Source: Bacteroidales bacterium (GTDB lineage Bacteria; Bacteroidota; Bacteroidia; Bacteroidales; WRGA01). Taken from it: a stretch of DNA of 15,262 nucleotides. The stretch's first letter is position 1. Each line of letters opens with the position of its first letter. The notes beneath the pieces are model-generated. The model searched no databases. It saw nothing but the letters and a program-made list of their open reading frames with translations, and was not told the DNA's origin. A program made the position numbers and the translations under genes. Positions 14,921 through 15,262 of the stretch are shown in pieces. Where the stretch lies: the NCBI GenBank assembly GCA_031279795.1, contig JAITHZ010000212.1, forward strand, positions 1-15,262. The letters run 5' to 3'.

Positions 14921-15262
14921 TTATTTTATTTCTAATTCAGAACCAAGTTCTACTTCAAAATTGCTGTTGATAACCGTTTCTCCTGCGGCGTCCAATATCA
15001 GCTTAGCGTTGTTGGCGACGGTTACGTTTTGGACATTGATGTCGCCACAGGAATTGACTGTTGTGTCGGTGGTTACGGTTTGGTCTGTGAAATTAACGGT
15101 TAATGTTGCACAAGCAGCTTGTACTGAAGCATATGCATCTACCAACCCATACCCTAACTGATCATTCCAAGTACCATTCGGACGTATTTGAGTAACAGTA
15201 AAACCTGACAGATTTTTGTTGCATGTTGATTCAATAACATTCGGCAATGAGGCAGGATAAGC
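14921..15262 (-). CDS. C-terminal part of a subtilisin-like (S8) serine peptidase, cut by window edge
   Basis: The reading frame is open to the window edge and begins AYPASLPNVIEST, so the true start lies outside. Residues 1-48 of the visible part match the last helix region of S8 catalytic domains (PNVIEST, then NDQLGYGLVDAYASVQAA, where GxGxVDAYxAV is a strong subtilase signature). The catalytic Asp, His and Ser are not in the window. After it comes a beta-rich C-terminal domain (CGDINVQNVTVANNAKLILD) that ends in NSNFEVELGSELEIK. This ending resembles coathanger-like C-terminal repeats of secreted Bacteroidota proteins and recurs as two remnants at 10328 and 9608. It replaces the usual T9SS domain. 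It is a likely secreted peptidase, and the next gene starts 14 bp after it. Confidence 0.8.
   Translation of the reverse strand, partial: AYPASLPNVIESTCNKNLSGFTVTQIRPNGTWNDQLGYGLVDAYASVQAACATLTVNFTDQTVTTDTTVNSCGDINVQNVTVANNAKLILDAAGETVINSNFEVELGSELEIK

Overview
The window looks like Bacteroidota, most likely Bacteroidales. It has SusC/SusD-type nutrient uptake genes, lipoproteins with a Cys around residues 18-24, and secreted proteins carrying type IX secretion system (T9SS) C-terminal sorting domains. Starts are mostly without Shine-Dalgarno sequences. Every gene I accept lies on the minus strand, so transcription runs from base 15262 towards base 1. No rRNA, tRNA, CRISPR array, transposase or integrase was seen.

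The right part (about 9.6-15.3 kb) is AT-richer and encodes secreted proteins. In transcription order these are: the C-terminal end of a subtilisin-like (S8) peptidase cut by the window edge (15262-14921); a trimeric-adhesin-like protein with an S74 intramolecular chaperone domain and a T9SS tail (14906-13737); a T9SS-exported protein with a duplicated domain (13723-12308); a papain-like cysteine peptidase with a metal-binding linker and a beta-rich C-terminus (12302-10449); two tiny ORFs that look like collapsed genes (10411-10328 and 10320-10192); a small lipoprotein (10184-9711); and a third gene-tail remnant (9714-9608).

The left part (about 9.6-0 kb) is a GC-richer polysaccharide utilization locus. 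Its order is SusD lipoprotein (9572-7881), SusC TonB-dependent transporter (7843-5075), a 330-bp gap holding a 21-bp tandem array between AT-rich repeats, a second SusD (4744-3071), a small lipoprotein (3062-2601), a GH30-family glycosidase broken by one in-frame TGA (2578-653), and the start of a GH2 beta-galactosidase-like enzyme that runs off the left edge (646-1). The surface SusD proteins and the SusC porin would import oligosaccharides released by the GH30 enzyme, and the GH2 enzyme would trim them. Beta-linked galactan or glucan substrates are plausible but unproven. No regulator (HTCS, SusR, ECF sigma/anti-sigma) is in the window.

The most unusual structure is between 9.6 and 10.4 kb. 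Two micro-ORFs there each join a gene-like N-terminus directly to the last few codons of a longer secreted protein. They occur in the same order as the intact S8 tail / S74 gene pair at 14.9-13.7 kb, as if a duplicated two-gene module had collapsed to its ends. A third copy of one tail sits exactly where the partner SusC of the first SusD would be expected.
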